In this document: piece by piece, positions 1 to 9,483 of the stretch
Layout of the letters: every line of letters starts with the position of its first letter
Position numbering within the stretch: the stretch's first letter is position 1
Assembly: GCA_023269675.1 (NCBI GenBank)
Contig: JAHFSX010000002.1
Coordinates: forward strand, 124,001-188,000
Source: Verrucomicrobiota bacterium
GTDB taxonomy: Bacteria > Verrucomicrobiota > Kiritimatiellia > RFP12 > UBA1067
Direction: 5' to 3'
DNA: 64,000 nt
The notes under the pieces: model-generated
The model's input: only the letters and a program-made list of their open reading frames with translations
Database searches by the model: none
What the model was told of the DNA's origin: nothing
Translations under genes and position numbers: made by a program

Positions 1-114
1 TCCGCTTGGCGTGCCTGGAGCCCTTAACGGCTTCTTTTTTCTCGCTGGTGGATGGGTGGCGGGGTTGCCATGACGGGCAACAGCCGGATTTCATGTCCCG
101 CTTCCGGGGATAGC

Positions 115-147
115 GTTTCGGCGTTTCGGCAATCTGAACGCCGAAAC
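115..147. repeat. Perfect 11-bp inverted repeat (hairpin)
   Basis: GTTTCGGCGTT at 115-125 is matched by its exact reverse complement at 137-147 around an 11-nt loop. There is no T-tract on either side, so it is not a classical terminator. No coding region can be supported in positions 1-198. The open frame across 52-315 runs antisense through the tRNA and its terminator and is not a gene. Confidence 0.4.
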
Positions 148-198
148 ACGCACCTTACCACACTTGAACAGGAAACCGCGCAATCAAGCCTGAAAAGC

Positions 199-236
199 AA
201 AAAGCCCCGAAAACATTGGAGTTTTCAAGGCTTTTT
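199..236 (-). terminator. Rho-independent terminator of tRNA-Val
   Basis: A 16-bp stem (199-214 with 221-236, two G-T pairs, no mismatch) closes a 6-nt loop. It has A/T runs on both outer flanks, so the minus-strand transcript ends in a U-tract. It begins 14 nt after the encoded CCA end of the tRNA. The symmetry means it could also stop plus-strand transcription. Confidence 0.9.
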
Positions 237-249
237 CGTATTTAAAAAC

Positions 250-326
250 TGGTGGGAGATAGAGGACTCGAACCTCCGACCCCTTGCATGTCAAGCAAGT
301 GCTCTAACCAACTGAGCTAATCCCCC
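250..326 (-). tRNA. tRNA-Val (anticodon GAC)
   Basis: Read on the minus strand, the 7-bp acceptor stem GGGGGAT/ATCTCCC (one G-T pair), a D-arm with AGCTCAGTTGG, the anticodon stem CTTGC/GCAAG around loop TTGACAT, and the T-arm GGAGG-TTCGAGT-CCTCT are all visible. The anticodon is GAC, which reads valine codons GUC and GUU. The discriminator A is at 253 and CCA is encoded at 250-252. A promoter lies just upstream and a terminator just downstream, so it is a single-gene transcript. Confidence 0.97.
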
Positions 327-346
327 GGTGTCGCAAAACGTGTCGG

Positions 347-376
347 ACTATAGTAAAAATGACCCCCGCTTGTCAA
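347..376 (-). promoter_or_regulatory. Sigma70-type promoter of tRNA-Val
   Basis: On the minus strand a perfect -35 TTGACA (371-376) and a 5/6 -10 TATAGT (347-352) are separated by 18 nt. Transcription would start near 340, about 14 nt before the tRNA 5' end at 326. This is one of the best-matching promoters in the window. Confidence 0.85.
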
Positions 377-802
377 CTGCTCAATCCAACCAATTCCGAT
401 AAAATGTGAAAAAATGGCGGCGGGGCCATAAACGGCACACGCGCAAATGACACACGGAACATCTTAGCGGTGATGGCGATTATCGGGACCGCCTCGATAG
501 AAAAGGGCGTCACCCCGCATTGAACAGCTACGCCCTGGCGCCAACGCGGGCGGCACACACGCTCGTTCCGTACGGCAGCACGCGAGCTGAACCGGACCGC
601 CCGGAGCCGCCTCGCGCATACAGCACAGCGCTCAGGCAGCAGCCGTCGCGCAGGGAACCCGTGTGCCCGACAGGGACGATCACACGACAAAATCTCGATT
701 ATCAAGCTTGACTTTAAAACAATTTTTTCAGTAGTATTTGCCGATATAAAGTCCCCATTGGGTTCTCTTTAAACAATACGTGCGCTTATCTATGAGGTGG
801 TT
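377..802. other. Non-coding leader region upstream of the giant PATR gene
   Basis: No supported gene lies in this stretch. Two short opposed open frames (373-705 minus, 520-711 plus) are arginine/proline-rich, resemble no known protein and have no ribosome-binding site. The last 100 bases (about 700-800) are markedly AT-rich compared with the surroundings and hold the likely promoter of the downstream gene. No riboswitch fold was recognised. Confidence 0.5.
708..737 (+). promoter_or_regulatory. Candidate promoter of the giant PATR gene
   Basis: TTGACT (708-713) and TAGTAT (732-737) are separated by 18 nt inside the AT-rich stretch before the gene, giving a leader of about 60 nt. A second possible -10, TATAAA at 745-750, lacks a good -35. 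The assignment rests on motif match only. Confidence 0.4.
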
Positions 803-3800
803 ATGAAGAAAGTCTCGCGTTTCCTGCGTTATCTGTCTGCGGTCGCGGTGACCACCGCGCTGTCCTGTGGCTCACGGGCTCACGCCGCCAACGGAACATG
901 GACCGGCGCGGAAGACTCCATGTGGACGAACAGCGCCAACTGGAGCGTGTCGCCCTATGCGGGCTCTAACACGAGCGAGACCGCCACGTTCGATTCCGCA
1001 GGAAACGGCCACACCACTCTTGATATCACAGGTCTGTACAGCATCGGCAGCACCACGTTCGACACCGCCAACGTGGCCGCCTACACCATCGGCTCCGGAG
1101 GCCCCAACGGCCAGACGCTCATTATCGGACGCAACGGCACCCACTATCTGACCGCCACGGCCGGCAACAGCCAGCTCGTCAACGCCGCGCTCCAGCTCGG
1201 CGGCGACCGCACGGCAGGCAACTACTTCTTCCGCAACGAAAACACCGCCGAAACCCTGACTTTCGCCGGAAACGTCTTCAGCGCCACCGCCACCGGAACC
1301 GCGGGCGGCAAGGTCCTGACAACCCAAGGCGCGGGCAACATCGTCTTCAGCGGCAACCTAGACAAAGGCACGGCCAGCGCCCTCGTCCTCACGAACGGGT
1401 GCACCGGCACATTGACGATCTCAGGCTCGAACACGCTCACAACCCTCTACATGACCGGCAACACGAACACAATCACCGACATCGGCAGCGGCGACCTCGC
1501 GCTCGACAACCTCGGTTCGGTCACCCTTTACTCCACACAAGGCGGCTTCATCAACGGGACAGGCAAGATCCATCTAAGCACGGCGGGCGGCTCAAATTAC
1601 GGCGACAATTACATCGCCGCCGGCAAGACACTGGTCATCAATCCGACCCTCACCGGAAATACCGGTTTCGAGATGTGGAGCGGCACGGGCACCCTCATTC
1701 TCAACGGCATCAACGATTTCACGGGGAACGTCAACCTCGGATCGGCCGGCACCCTCAGCGTCGCCAACCTCGGCAACCAGAACGCGACGGACAGCAACGC
1801 GGGCGCAGGCACAACCATCTCATTCGGTAACAGCAACGCGCGGTTGCTCTATACCGGCGCCGGAGAGACCTCCGACCGGCTCTTCACGATCACGAACGCC
1901 ACGGGCGCCTCCGTCATCGAGCACGCGGGAAGCGGACCATTGACCCTTACCGGCGACATCACCCCCACCGTGGCCGGCAGCAAGCAGCTTAAACTGCAAG
2001 GCAGCACTTCGGCCACCGGCGAGGTCGCCGGCGTTTTCTCCGATTTCAACGACACCTCTTTGAACAGCGTCTACAAGACCGGAACCGGCACGTGGAAGCT
2101 CTCCGGAAACAACGCGTTCAAAGGAGCGGTCGAGATCAACCAGGGCGTGCTGATCATCACGCGGAGCAGCTCGCTAGGGCTCGGCTCCAAAACGGTAAAA
2201 ATTTCAAACGGCACCGCCGGCAACCCCCAGCTCCATCTGGACGGCAGCGACGGCAACATCGTGCTCGAAACAAACCTGACGTTCTCCACAAGCAACAACG
2301 ACGACGGCCCGATCAACAATATCGCCGGCACCAACACGATCAGGGGCAACTTCACCATGACCGGCGGCGGCGGCGGAACCGCCCTCCGTTCCAGAGCCGG
2401 CAAACTGACCCTCAGCGGTTCGTTCATCCCCGACCAGACCAGCCGCATCCTCTACCTGCGCGGCGACGGCGACGGCGAGGTCTCGGGCGCCATTCAAAAC
2501 GGCTCAACCGTGAATATGCCGATTTTCAAAGAGGACGGGGCCGGCCTCTGGACGCTTTCCGGCTCAAACACCTATTCCGGCGTGACGACCGTCAGCAGCG
2601 GCACACTCGCGCTGGCAGGCGCCAACGGTTCGGTCAACGCGTCCTCCGGCGTGATCATCAGCAACGGCGCAGCCCTGCTGTTGAACAACACGGCGGATGC
2701 CAACCATGACAACCGTCTGAAAGACACGGGCACGGTCACGATGAACGGCGGCACCCTGGCCTTCCTGAACGACGGCGGCGCGGCCGACTTCAGCGAAAAC
2801 GCGGGCTCGGTCTCTCTCAGTGCCGGACAAAACACCCTCACGACTTCCCAGGCGGCCACTGATCGCACCTCCACCCTGACCCTTAACGCGCTCACGCGTT
2901 CCGCCCTCGCGAGCCTCAACTTCACCGGCACCGGGCTCGGAGAAAGCGCCCGCAACCGCATCCTCATCGTTGGACAGGCCGACGGGCTCATCGGCCCCGC
3001 ATGGGCCACGGTAAACGGCACGAACCTGGCCGCCTACAGCAGCGTTGCCGGTGTGTTCGCCGCGCCCAACACAGACATCGCCGCCCGCGGCGACACCATC
3101 GTCAGCAACGCCGCCAGCAGCGTGCGCATCAACACGGACGGCACCACCGGCCCCATCGAACTGAGCGCTCCGACTACCGTCATCACTTCGCTCGCGCAAA
3201 ACACCGCGACGGACGCCACGGTGAACACCGCCGACAAGACGCTGCAAGCCGCCTCCCTGCTGATCAATGCGGGCAAGGCCGACCTGACGATCGGCGTCAA
3301 CGTCAACGACGGCACGCTCGCCTCCCCCACGGCTGGCGGCGACCTCGGCCTGCTCAACAACAGCGACAGCGCCCTGACGGTCAACGCCGTGATCGCCGAC
3401 AACGCAACCCCCTCTTCGCTGACCAAAGACGGCACCGGCCCCGCCGTGCTGGCCGGCGCCAACACCTTCTCGGGTCCCGTGAACATCCAGCAGGGATCCC
3501 TGATCCTCGCCAACAGCCGCGCGCTGCAGAACGTCATGCTCGGCAGCCTGAGCGGGATCGTCTTCGACAGCTCGGTGGCCGGCCACGCCTTCACTCTGGG
3601 AAATCTGACCAACGCCTTCGCGCTGGCGCTCGCGGACAACGCGGCCAACGCCATCGCCCTGTCGGTCGGCAACAACAACGCCGGCAGCTCTTTCGGCGGC
3701 GTGGTCAGCGGCAGCGGCAGCCTGAACAAAGTCGGTGCCGGCAAACTCACGCTGACCGGCGCGAACAGCTTCAGCGGCGGTCTGAAAATCAGCGGCGGCA

Positions 3801-6800
3801 CGCTGTCCACCGCGCTGGTGGGCGGACTCGGCACAGGCGGCGTCACGAACGACGGCACGCTCAACCTGACGGGCGGCGGCCTCGCGTATACGGGCTTGTC
3901 CACCGCATTGAGCGGGACGGGCACCGTCAACGTCACCCTCAGCACCACCGTCGCCAACACCACCACGCTCGGCGGCGACTACTCAGGCTTCAACGGGACA
4001 TGGAACCTCGGCGTGGGCGCGCCGGCGACCGGCTCGGGCAAGGCCCTCATGAACGGCACGGACAACAGCGCCGCGACGGTCAACGTCCTCTCCAACGGCA
4101 CGCTCTACGCCAACGCGGCCGGCACGCACAACGCCTCCGCTGTGCTCAACGGCGGCAACACCGGCGAGCCCTACGGCCAGCTTCGCCTCGAGTCCAATGC
4201 CAACTGGGCCGGCACGGTCGCTCTCGCCGGCGACATCACCGACGGTGCCGACGGATTCTTCGGCAGCAACTCCGGCACGGGCACGGTCAGCGGCGTCATC
4301 AGCGACATCGGCGGCGCGCACCCCGTCGACAAACGCGGAGGCGGTGTCATCGTCTTCTCGGCCACGAACACCTATGCGGGCGCCACGTGGGTGCGGGGCG
4401 GAGCTCTGATCATCAACTCCCTCAAAAGCCTCGGCGAAGCCAGCGCCCTCGGCGCGCCGGCCCTGCCTACGAACAACCTGCTCAAGCTCGGCACCTCGAC
4501 CACCGCGGGCACTCTCGCTTATATAGGCTCGGGCGACACGTCCGACCGCGTAATCGATCTCGCGGGCACCACGGGGGCGGGTTCCCTCGAGCAAGCGGGT
4601 ACGGGTCTGTTCAAGCTCACCGGCGACCTGTCCTATTCTGGCGCGGGCGGAAAGACCTTGAACCTCCTGGGCTCGACGGACGGCGTCGGCGAACTAGCGG
4701 GCCGGCACGCGGACGGCACGCCTTATACGAACAAGATCAACAAATCCGGCGCCGGCCGCTGGATCCTTTCTAACGCCAACACCTACAGCGGCGACACCGA
4801 AGTCACGGGCGGCACCCTCGCGCTCGCGCACCCGAACGCCGTGTCCCAGGCGAGCCTGATCAAATTCACCGGTTACGGCGCTGTTCTGGAGTTGGCCAGC
4901 TCCGGTGTGAATGAAACCACGAACAACATCTCGATCAGCGTGGGCAATGCAGGCACCCTCGCGTCGGGCGTCCCGTCTGGCAACGTGGGCATGAACCACA
5001 GCGTGGGGCTCCTGTCGCTCAGCACCGTGACCGTCAACGTGGTCAGGGCCTCCAGCGTCCTCAGCGGAACGCCCTCAATCACAGCCGATTCCGTCAACCT
5101 CAGCGCAGGCGCGTCAGGCACGACCACGCTCAATCCGACCTCGGCCGACCTGCTGCTCGGCAGGGCGGCCATCCTGGGGGGCACGGGTTCCAAAACCCTC
5201 CGGCTCGACGGCACCAGCACCGGCAACAAAGTCACGGGCATCATCTCCAACGGCATCAGCACGCTGTCGCTGACCAAAGACAACGCCAGCACGTGGACGC
5301 TCTCCGGCTCAAACACCTATTCGGGCGCCACGACAATCAACGCCGGCACACTCGTCCTGTCCGGGGCTGACGGCGCCATCGCCAGCTCAAGCGGCCTCAC
5401 CCTGAACAGCGGCGGCACCCTGCGTCTGGGCAACACGCCGACGGAAAACCACAATAACCGCTTGCGCGACGCGGCGGCCCTCACCCTGACCGGCGGCGCC
5501 CTCGACTTCGCGCACGCCGCGGACGCCGCGAGTTACAGCGAGACGGCGGGCGCGGTGACCCTGAACAGCGCCGGCAATACGATCGCAGCCTCGCAAGCGG
5601 CCGGCGGACAGACCTCCGCCCTCACGCTGACTTCGCTGACCCGCATCGCGGGAGCCGCCGTCGACTTCAGCGGCGCGGGTCTCGGTTCGAGCGATCGCAA
5701 CCGCATCTTCATCAGCGGGCAACCCAGCGGCCTCATCGGCTTATGGGCCACCGTAAACGGCACGGCGCTGGCCCTGCATGACAGCACGCAGGGCGTTTAC
5801 GCCAGCGCCTTCTACGACACCGCCATCGCGGCGCGCGGTCCCTCCTCCACCGTCCCCGACGACGCCACAGCCAACGTGCGCATCACCACGTCCGGGACGA
5901 GTGGCCCGATCGCCCTGGCCGGCGCCTCAGTGAACAGCGCCGCCCTGCTGCAGCAGGGCACCGCCACGCCCGCCGTCGTCGCCACCGCCGGCAAGACGCT
6001 GCGGACATACGGCGTCTCGATCAACGCGGGGCAAGAGTCCCTCACCGTCGGCCAACTCGAGGGCGACGGCACGCTCACGGCGCTCGCTCCCGGAGGCAAG
6101 CTGGATCTCGCCAACGACTCGTCCAGCACGCTGACCGTCAACGCGGCCATCGCCGACAACACGTCCGCATCCGCGCTGAACAAGAACGGCACGGGCGACG
6201 TGCTCCTGAAAGGCGCGTGCTCGTATTCGGGCGCGACCCTCATCGCGGACGGGTCGCTGACCTACGGCAGCGGCGCGACGCAGGCCCTGGCCGGCGTGAT
6301 CAGCGGCAGCGGGTCCCTGGTCAAGAGCGGCACCAACATCCTCCAGCTGCTGGCCTCGAACACCTACACGGGCCCCACCTATATCAACGCGGGCATCGTC
6401 CGCGCCAACCAGAACGCCACGTTCGGCAGCTCGGCGGGTGGCGTCTTCATCGCCCCGGGCGCCACGCTGGACGTCGGCTGCTCCGCCGATGTCGGCGGAA
6501 CACGCACCTCGGACGCGTTGGATCTCGGCACAGAGGTGTTCACCGTCAGCGGCACGGGCGTTGACGGCAAAGGCGCCCTCGTGAACAATTCAACGGTTTC
6601 GCAAAGCAAGGCTTTCGGCAAGGTCACGCTGACCGACCACTCCGCGGTCGGCGGCACGGCGCGCTTGGACCTGCGGCAGAACACCCCCACCCTGACGATG
6701 AACGGCTACACCCTGACCAAGAAGGGGAGCAACATCTTCGGCCTCACGAGCGCGAACGTCCTGCCCGACAGCGGCCACATCGACGTCCAGTCCGGCACGC

Positions 6801-9232
6801 TCAAGGTGGAGAGCAACACGCGCTTGAACGGCAGCGTGACCAACACCCTGACGGTCCGCTCGGGCGCCACGCTGGAACTCTACAACCTCTACCCGCAGAA
6901 TGCCCCCGCCTGGAGCCTGATGTGCGAGGACCAGTCGACCCTCAGCATCGCCCTGGGCGGCCCGTCCCTCTCGAACAACTGGGCCGGCCCGGTGACACTC
7001 GGCGGCACACTGCGCTTGACCGGTGGCGGCACCTACAACCACGCCCTCGGCGGCGTCCTCACGGGCCCCGGATCGATTCTCAAGTACGGCTCCACCACGA
7101 CCTATCTTACGAACGACTTCAACACGTACAGCGGCTTCACCTGGATCACCAACGGCACGCTGGTCGTCAGTTCGGTCCGCGCCCTCGGTCAGGCCAGCTC
7201 GCTCGGCGCGCCGGCAACGGCCGGCAACGGCCTCATCAAGCTCGGCGGCGGCGCCAGCGCCGCCGCCCTGATCTACACCGGTACGGGCGACACCACCGAC
7301 CGCAACCTCGACCTCGCCGGGACCACCGGCGGCGCGACGCTCACCCATGCGGGCACAGGTCCGCTTAAATTGAGTGGCACGGTCACCGGGTCCGGTGCCG
7401 GCGCCAAGACCCTCACCCTGACCTGCCCGGCGAACGCCAGCGGCGAGTTCGCCGGTGCCTTCTCGGATCTGGGGGGCAGCAGGACCTCGATCACAAAAAA
7501 CGGCGGCGGCACGTGGACGCTCTCCGGCAACAACTCGTATACCGGCGACGCCACGGTCGCGGCCGGCACGCTGACGCTCTCCGGCACCAACGCGCAGGGC
7601 CAGGGATTCATCGTCGTCGGCAGCGCCGCCGCGAACGCGACCCTGAATCTCGCTCCCGGATGTCAGCTGACGAGCACGGGGTTCGCCAAAAAGGCGGGCG
7701 GCATCATGATCGGCAACGCGCTGGGCGCTCACGGCGCGCTCTACATGAAGGCGGGGGTCGCGGTTAGCCGTTCGCCCGGCACAGGCGACGACCAGGCCTT
7801 CACGATCGGTAAAGTGGCCGGAGCGTACGGCTATTTCAACATGAGCGGCGGAGAGATGAACATCACCCGCATCCAGACCGGCGCATCCGCCAGCGGCGCC
7901 AACTGCATCGGAGTGGTCCGCATGACCGGCGGCACGCTCAACCTCACCAACTACATCCTGATCGCGCGCGGCATCGGCACCCTGAGCGCGTTCACGCTCG
8001 ACGGCGGCACGGTCAACCACACCAACGCGAGCGACAACCTCTCCATCGGCTATGAAGGCGGACGCGGCGAACTCAATCTCACAGGCGGCACGCTTGAGAG
8101 CTTCGGCAAACCCCTCACCGTGCGGCAGAGCGCGAACAACCCCACCGGCATCGTCAACCTCTGCGCGGGCTTGCTGTCCATCGACACCTTCCAGAACACC
8201 GCCCCCGGCATCGCGCTGCTGAACTTCGCGGGCGGCACACTCAAGGCCGGCAACGTCGATTCGCCCGTATTCATCCCCACCAGCATAACCGGCGTCTACG
8301 ACTACGGCCCCTTCGGAACCTATGCGGGCGGAGCGGCCATCGACACGGGCGTCCGTTCGGTCACCCTGGCCGCAGCGCTGCAAGCCCCCGCCGGCAACGG
8401 CGTCTACAGCATCACCCTCGCGGACCAGGGCTCCGGCTACATCGGCGAACCGTACGTCTCGATCGAGGGATCTGACGGCCTCGGCGCGACCGCCGTCGCC
8501 AACATGACCGATGACGGAACAGGCAGCAACACCTACAAGGTCGCGAGCGTCACGATCACCTCGCCGGGCGTCAGTTACGTCACGCCGCCGACCGTCCTTT
8601 TCAAGGGGGGCGGCGCCACCGCCGTCGCGCCCACGGTCGGCTCGGTTTCGCTCGCGGCCAACACCAGCGGCGGCCTGACCAAGCTCGGCACCGGCATCTT
8701 GACGCTAGGCAACTCCAACACTTACGCCGGCACGACCACGGTCAACAACGGCACGCTCAAGCTCGGCATCGCCAAAGCCCTGCCGACGGGCACCTCCGTC
8801 GTCCTCGCGGGCGGCAAGCTGGACCTGAACGGCTTCACGGTCACGAACACGCTCAGCGGCAGCGGCCTCGTCACCAACGGCACGCTGCAAACCGTATTCT
8901 CGCCCGCGGGCGAAGGCGTGATCGGCACGGACACCCTCGCGCTGAAATCCGTGACGGTGCAGGGCACCTACAGGGCCGACGTGACGGCCGCCGGCGCCAG
9001 CGACCTCGTCACCGTGCAGGGCAACATCAACCTGTCCAACTTCGCGCTGCAGATTGTCGATACGGCCAAGTTGGACCGCCGCCAGCAGTACACGATCCTC
9101 GCCTGCACCGGCACGCGCACAGGCACATTCAGCTCCACCAACCTGCCGGACAGCCGCTGGCACGTGCTCAACCTGACGGACGGTACGGTCAAGCTCATCT
9201 TCGCCAACGGCACGCTGATCAGGCTGCTTTAA
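803..9232 (+). CDS. Giant exported autotransporter-associated beta-strand repeat (PATR) protein, 2809 aa
   Basis: Predicted surface or secreted protein. The ATG at 803 is preferred over an in-frame GTG at 797 because GAGGTGG (794-800) fits as its ribosome-binding site. An N-terminal signal peptide (MKKVSRFLRYLSAVAV... to AHA-A) is followed by at least 13 PATR units of the type G-T-WTLSGxNTYSG-TT-xxGTLxL, spread from about residue 300 to 2680. This is the family described in autotransporter passengers and large PVC adhesins. No C-terminal autotransporter barrel, PEP-CTERM or LPXTG motif is seen; the protein simply ends in NGTLIRLL, like the other two PATR proteins here. A block of about 290 residues is duplicated (2530-3480 and 5280-6230), and a shorter block (LxYTGxGxTSDR...) occurs three times. 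Ala, Gly, Thr, Asn and Ser dominate and Cys is rare. Ligand and attachment are unknown; adhesion to a polysaccharide is inference. Confidence 0.85.
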   Translation: MKKVSRFLRYLSAVAVTTALSCGSRAHAANGTWTGAEDSMWTNSANWSVSPYAGSNTSETATFDSAGNGHTTLDITGLYSIGSTTFDTANVAAYTIGSGGPNGQTLIIGRNGTHYLTATAGNSQLVNAALQLGGDRTAGNYFFRNENTAETLTFAGNVFSATATGTAGGKVLTTQGAGNIVFSGNLDKGTASALVLTNGCTGTLTISGSNTLTTLYMTGNTNTITDIGSGDLALDNLGSVTLYSTQGGFINGTGKIHLSTAGGSNYGDNYIAAGKTLVINPTLTGNTGFEMWSGTGTLILNGINDFTGNVNLGSAGTLSVANLGNQNATDSNAGAGTTISFGNSNARLLYTGAGETSDRLFTITNATGASVIEHAGSGPLTLTGDITPTVAGSKQLKLQGSTSATGEVAGVFSDFNDTSLNSVYKTGTGTWKLSGNNAFKGAVEINQGVLIITRSSSLGLGSKTVKISNGTAGNPQLHLDGSDGNIVLETNLTFSTSNNDDGPINNIAGTNTIRGNFTMTGGGGGTALRSRAGKLTLSGSFIPDQTSRILYLRGDGDGEVSGAIQNGSTVNMPIFKEDGAGLWTLSGSNTYSGVTTVSSGTLALAGANGSVNASSGVIISNGAALLLNNTADANHDNRLKDTGTVTMNGGTLAFLNDGGAADFSENAGSVSLSAGQNTLTTSQAATDRTSTLTLNALTRSALASLNFTGTGLGESARNRILIVGQADGLIGPAWATVNGTNLAAYSSVAGVFAAPNTDIAARGDTIVSNAASSVRINTDGTTGPIELSAPTTVITSLAQNTATDATVNTADKTLQAASLLINAGKADLTIGVNVNDGTLASPTAGGDLGLLNNSDSALTVNAVIADNATPSSLTKDGTGPAVLAGANTFSGPVNIQQGSLILANSRALQNVMLGSLSGIVFDSSVAGHAFTLGNLTNAFALALADNAANAIALSVGNNNAGSSFGGVVSGSGSLNKVGAGKLTLTGANSFSGGLKISGGTLSTALVGGLGTGGVTNDGTLNLTGGGLAYTGLSTALSGTGTVNVTLSTTVANTTTLGGDYSGFNGTWNLGVGAPATGSGKALMNGTDNSAATVNVLSNGTLYANAAGTHNASAVLNGGNTGEPYGQLRLESNANWAGTVALAGDITDGADGFFGSNSGTGTVSGVISDIGGAHPVDKRGGGVIVFSATNTYAGATWVRGGALIINSLKSLGEASALGAPALPTNNLLKLGTSTTAGTLAYIGSGDTSDRVIDLAGTTGAGSLEQAGTGLFKLTGDLSYSGAGGKTLNLLGSTDGVGELAGRHADGTPYTNKINKSGAGRWILSNANTYSGDTEVTGGTLALAHPNAVSQASLIKFTGYGAVLELASSGVNETTNNISISVGNAGTLASGVPSGNVGMNHSVGLLSLSTVTVNVVRASSVLSGTPSITADSVNLSAGASGTTTLNPTSADLLLGRAAILGGTGSKTLRLDGTSTGNKVTGIISNGISTLSLTKDNASTWTLSGSNTYSGATTINAGTLVLSGADGAIASSSGLTLNSGGTLRLGNTPTENHNNRLRDAAALTLTGGALDFAHAADAASYSETAGAVTLNSAGNTIAASQAAGGQTSALTLTSLTRIAGAAVDFSGAGLGSSDRNRIFISGQPSGLIGLWATVNGTALALHDSTQGVYASAFYDTAIAARGPSSTVPDDATANVRITTSGTSGPIALAGASVNSAALLQQGTATPAVVATAGKTLRTYGVSINAGQESLTVGQLEGDGTLTALAPGGKLDLANDSSSTLTVNAAIADNTSASALNKNGTGDVLLKGACSYSGATLIADGSLTYGSGATQALAGVISGSGSLVKSGTNILQLLASNTYTGPTYINAGIVRANQNATFGSSAGGVFIAPGATLDVGCSADVGGTRTSDALDLGTEVFTVSGTGVDGKGALVNNSTVSQSKAFGKVTLTDHSAVGGTARLDLRQNTPTLTMNGYTLTKKGSNIFGLTSANVLPDSGHIDVQSGTLKVESNTRLNGSVTNTLTVRSGATLELYNLYPQNAPAWSLMCEDQSTLSIALGGPSLSNNWAGPVTLGGTLRLTGGGTYNHALGGVLTGPGSILKYGSTTTYLTNDFNTYSGFTWITNGTLVVSSVRALGQASSLGAPATAGNGLIKLGGGASAAALIYTGTGDTTDRNLDLAGTTGGATLTHAGTGPLKLSGTVTGSGAGAKTLTLTCPANASGEFAGAFSDLGGSRTSITKNGGGTWTLSGNNSYTGDATVAAGTLTLSGTNAQGQGFIVVGSAAANATLNLAPGCQLTSTGFAKKAGGIMIGNALGAHGALYMKAGVAVSRSPGTGDDQAFTIGKVAGAYGYFNMSGGEMNITRIQTGASASGANCIGVVRMTGGTLNLTNYILIARGIGTLSAFTLDGGTVNHTNASDNLSIGYEGGRGELNLTGGTLESFGKPLTVRQSANNPTGIVNLCAGLLSIDTFQNTAPGIALLNFAGGTLKAGNVDSPVFIPTSITGVYDYGPFGTYAGGAAIDTGVRSVTLAAALQAPAGNGVYSITLADQGSGYIGEPYVSIEGSDGLGATAVANMTDDGTGSNTYKVASVTITSPGVSYVTPPTVLFKGGGATAVAPTVGSVSLAANTSGGLTKLGTGILTLGNSNTYAGTTTVNNGTLKLGIAKALPTGTSVVLAGGKLDLNGFTVTNTLSGSGLVTNGTLQTVFSPAGEGVIGTDTLALKSVTVQGTYRADVTAAGASDLVTVQGNINLSNFALQIVDTAKLDRRQQYTILACTGTRTGTFSSTNLPDSRWHVLNLTDGTVKLIFANGTLIRLL

Positions 9233-9255
9233 CGTTCCTTCAGGCGCGACTTTTG

Positions 9256-9283
9256 GACGCACGCGAGACAACACCCGTGCGTC
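9256..9283 (+). terminator. Weak hairpin after the giant PATR gene
   Basis: GACGCACG (9256-9263) pairs with CGTGCGTC (9276-9283) over a 12-nt loop, 23 nt after the stop codon. It is followed by TTGTTGT rather than a clean T-run. A second small hairpin (9296-9300 with 9306-9310) follows. A termination role is plausible but not firm. Confidence 0.35.
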
Positions 9284-9413
9284 TTGTTGTAAATGCCGCG
9301 AATTCCGCGGAGGATTCTCGCGCAATTGGGCGGGCACATGGACCCGAATGCCTGTCGCCGTCATCGACGAGGACCGTATGCGGAATGCGGCACGGAAGTG
9401 CCGAACCAAAAAA

Positions 9414-9463
9414 ACGGCCACTTAAGGCGAAATCACCCGGTCGCGCTGGTGAATGCCCTTAAG
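9414..9463 (-). terminator. Nested hairpin with T-run downstream of the GH92 gene
   Basis: CTTAAGG (9421-9427) pairs with CCTTAAG (9457-9463), and inside it TCACC (9433-9437) pairs with GGTGA (9448-9452). Read on the minus strand, this folded element lies 20 nt past the GH92 stop and is followed within about 6 nt by seven consecutive T residues. It is a reasonable candidate terminator, though the T-run is slightly displaced. Confidence 0.45.
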
Positions 9464-9483
9464 GCCTTCACATCACGGCTGTT

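Noticed and set aside
373..711. Two opposed small open frames upstream of the giant PATR gene
   Set aside because: No ribosome-binding site, no similarity to known proteins, arginine/proline-rich composition typical of non-coding GC-rich sequence. The minus frame also overlaps the tRNA promoter.
803..9232. Periodic repeats that could be mistaken for a CRISPR array or tandem DNA repeat
   Set aside because: The periodicity is at protein level (PATR beta-strand units), degenerate in DNA, and lies in one open frame.
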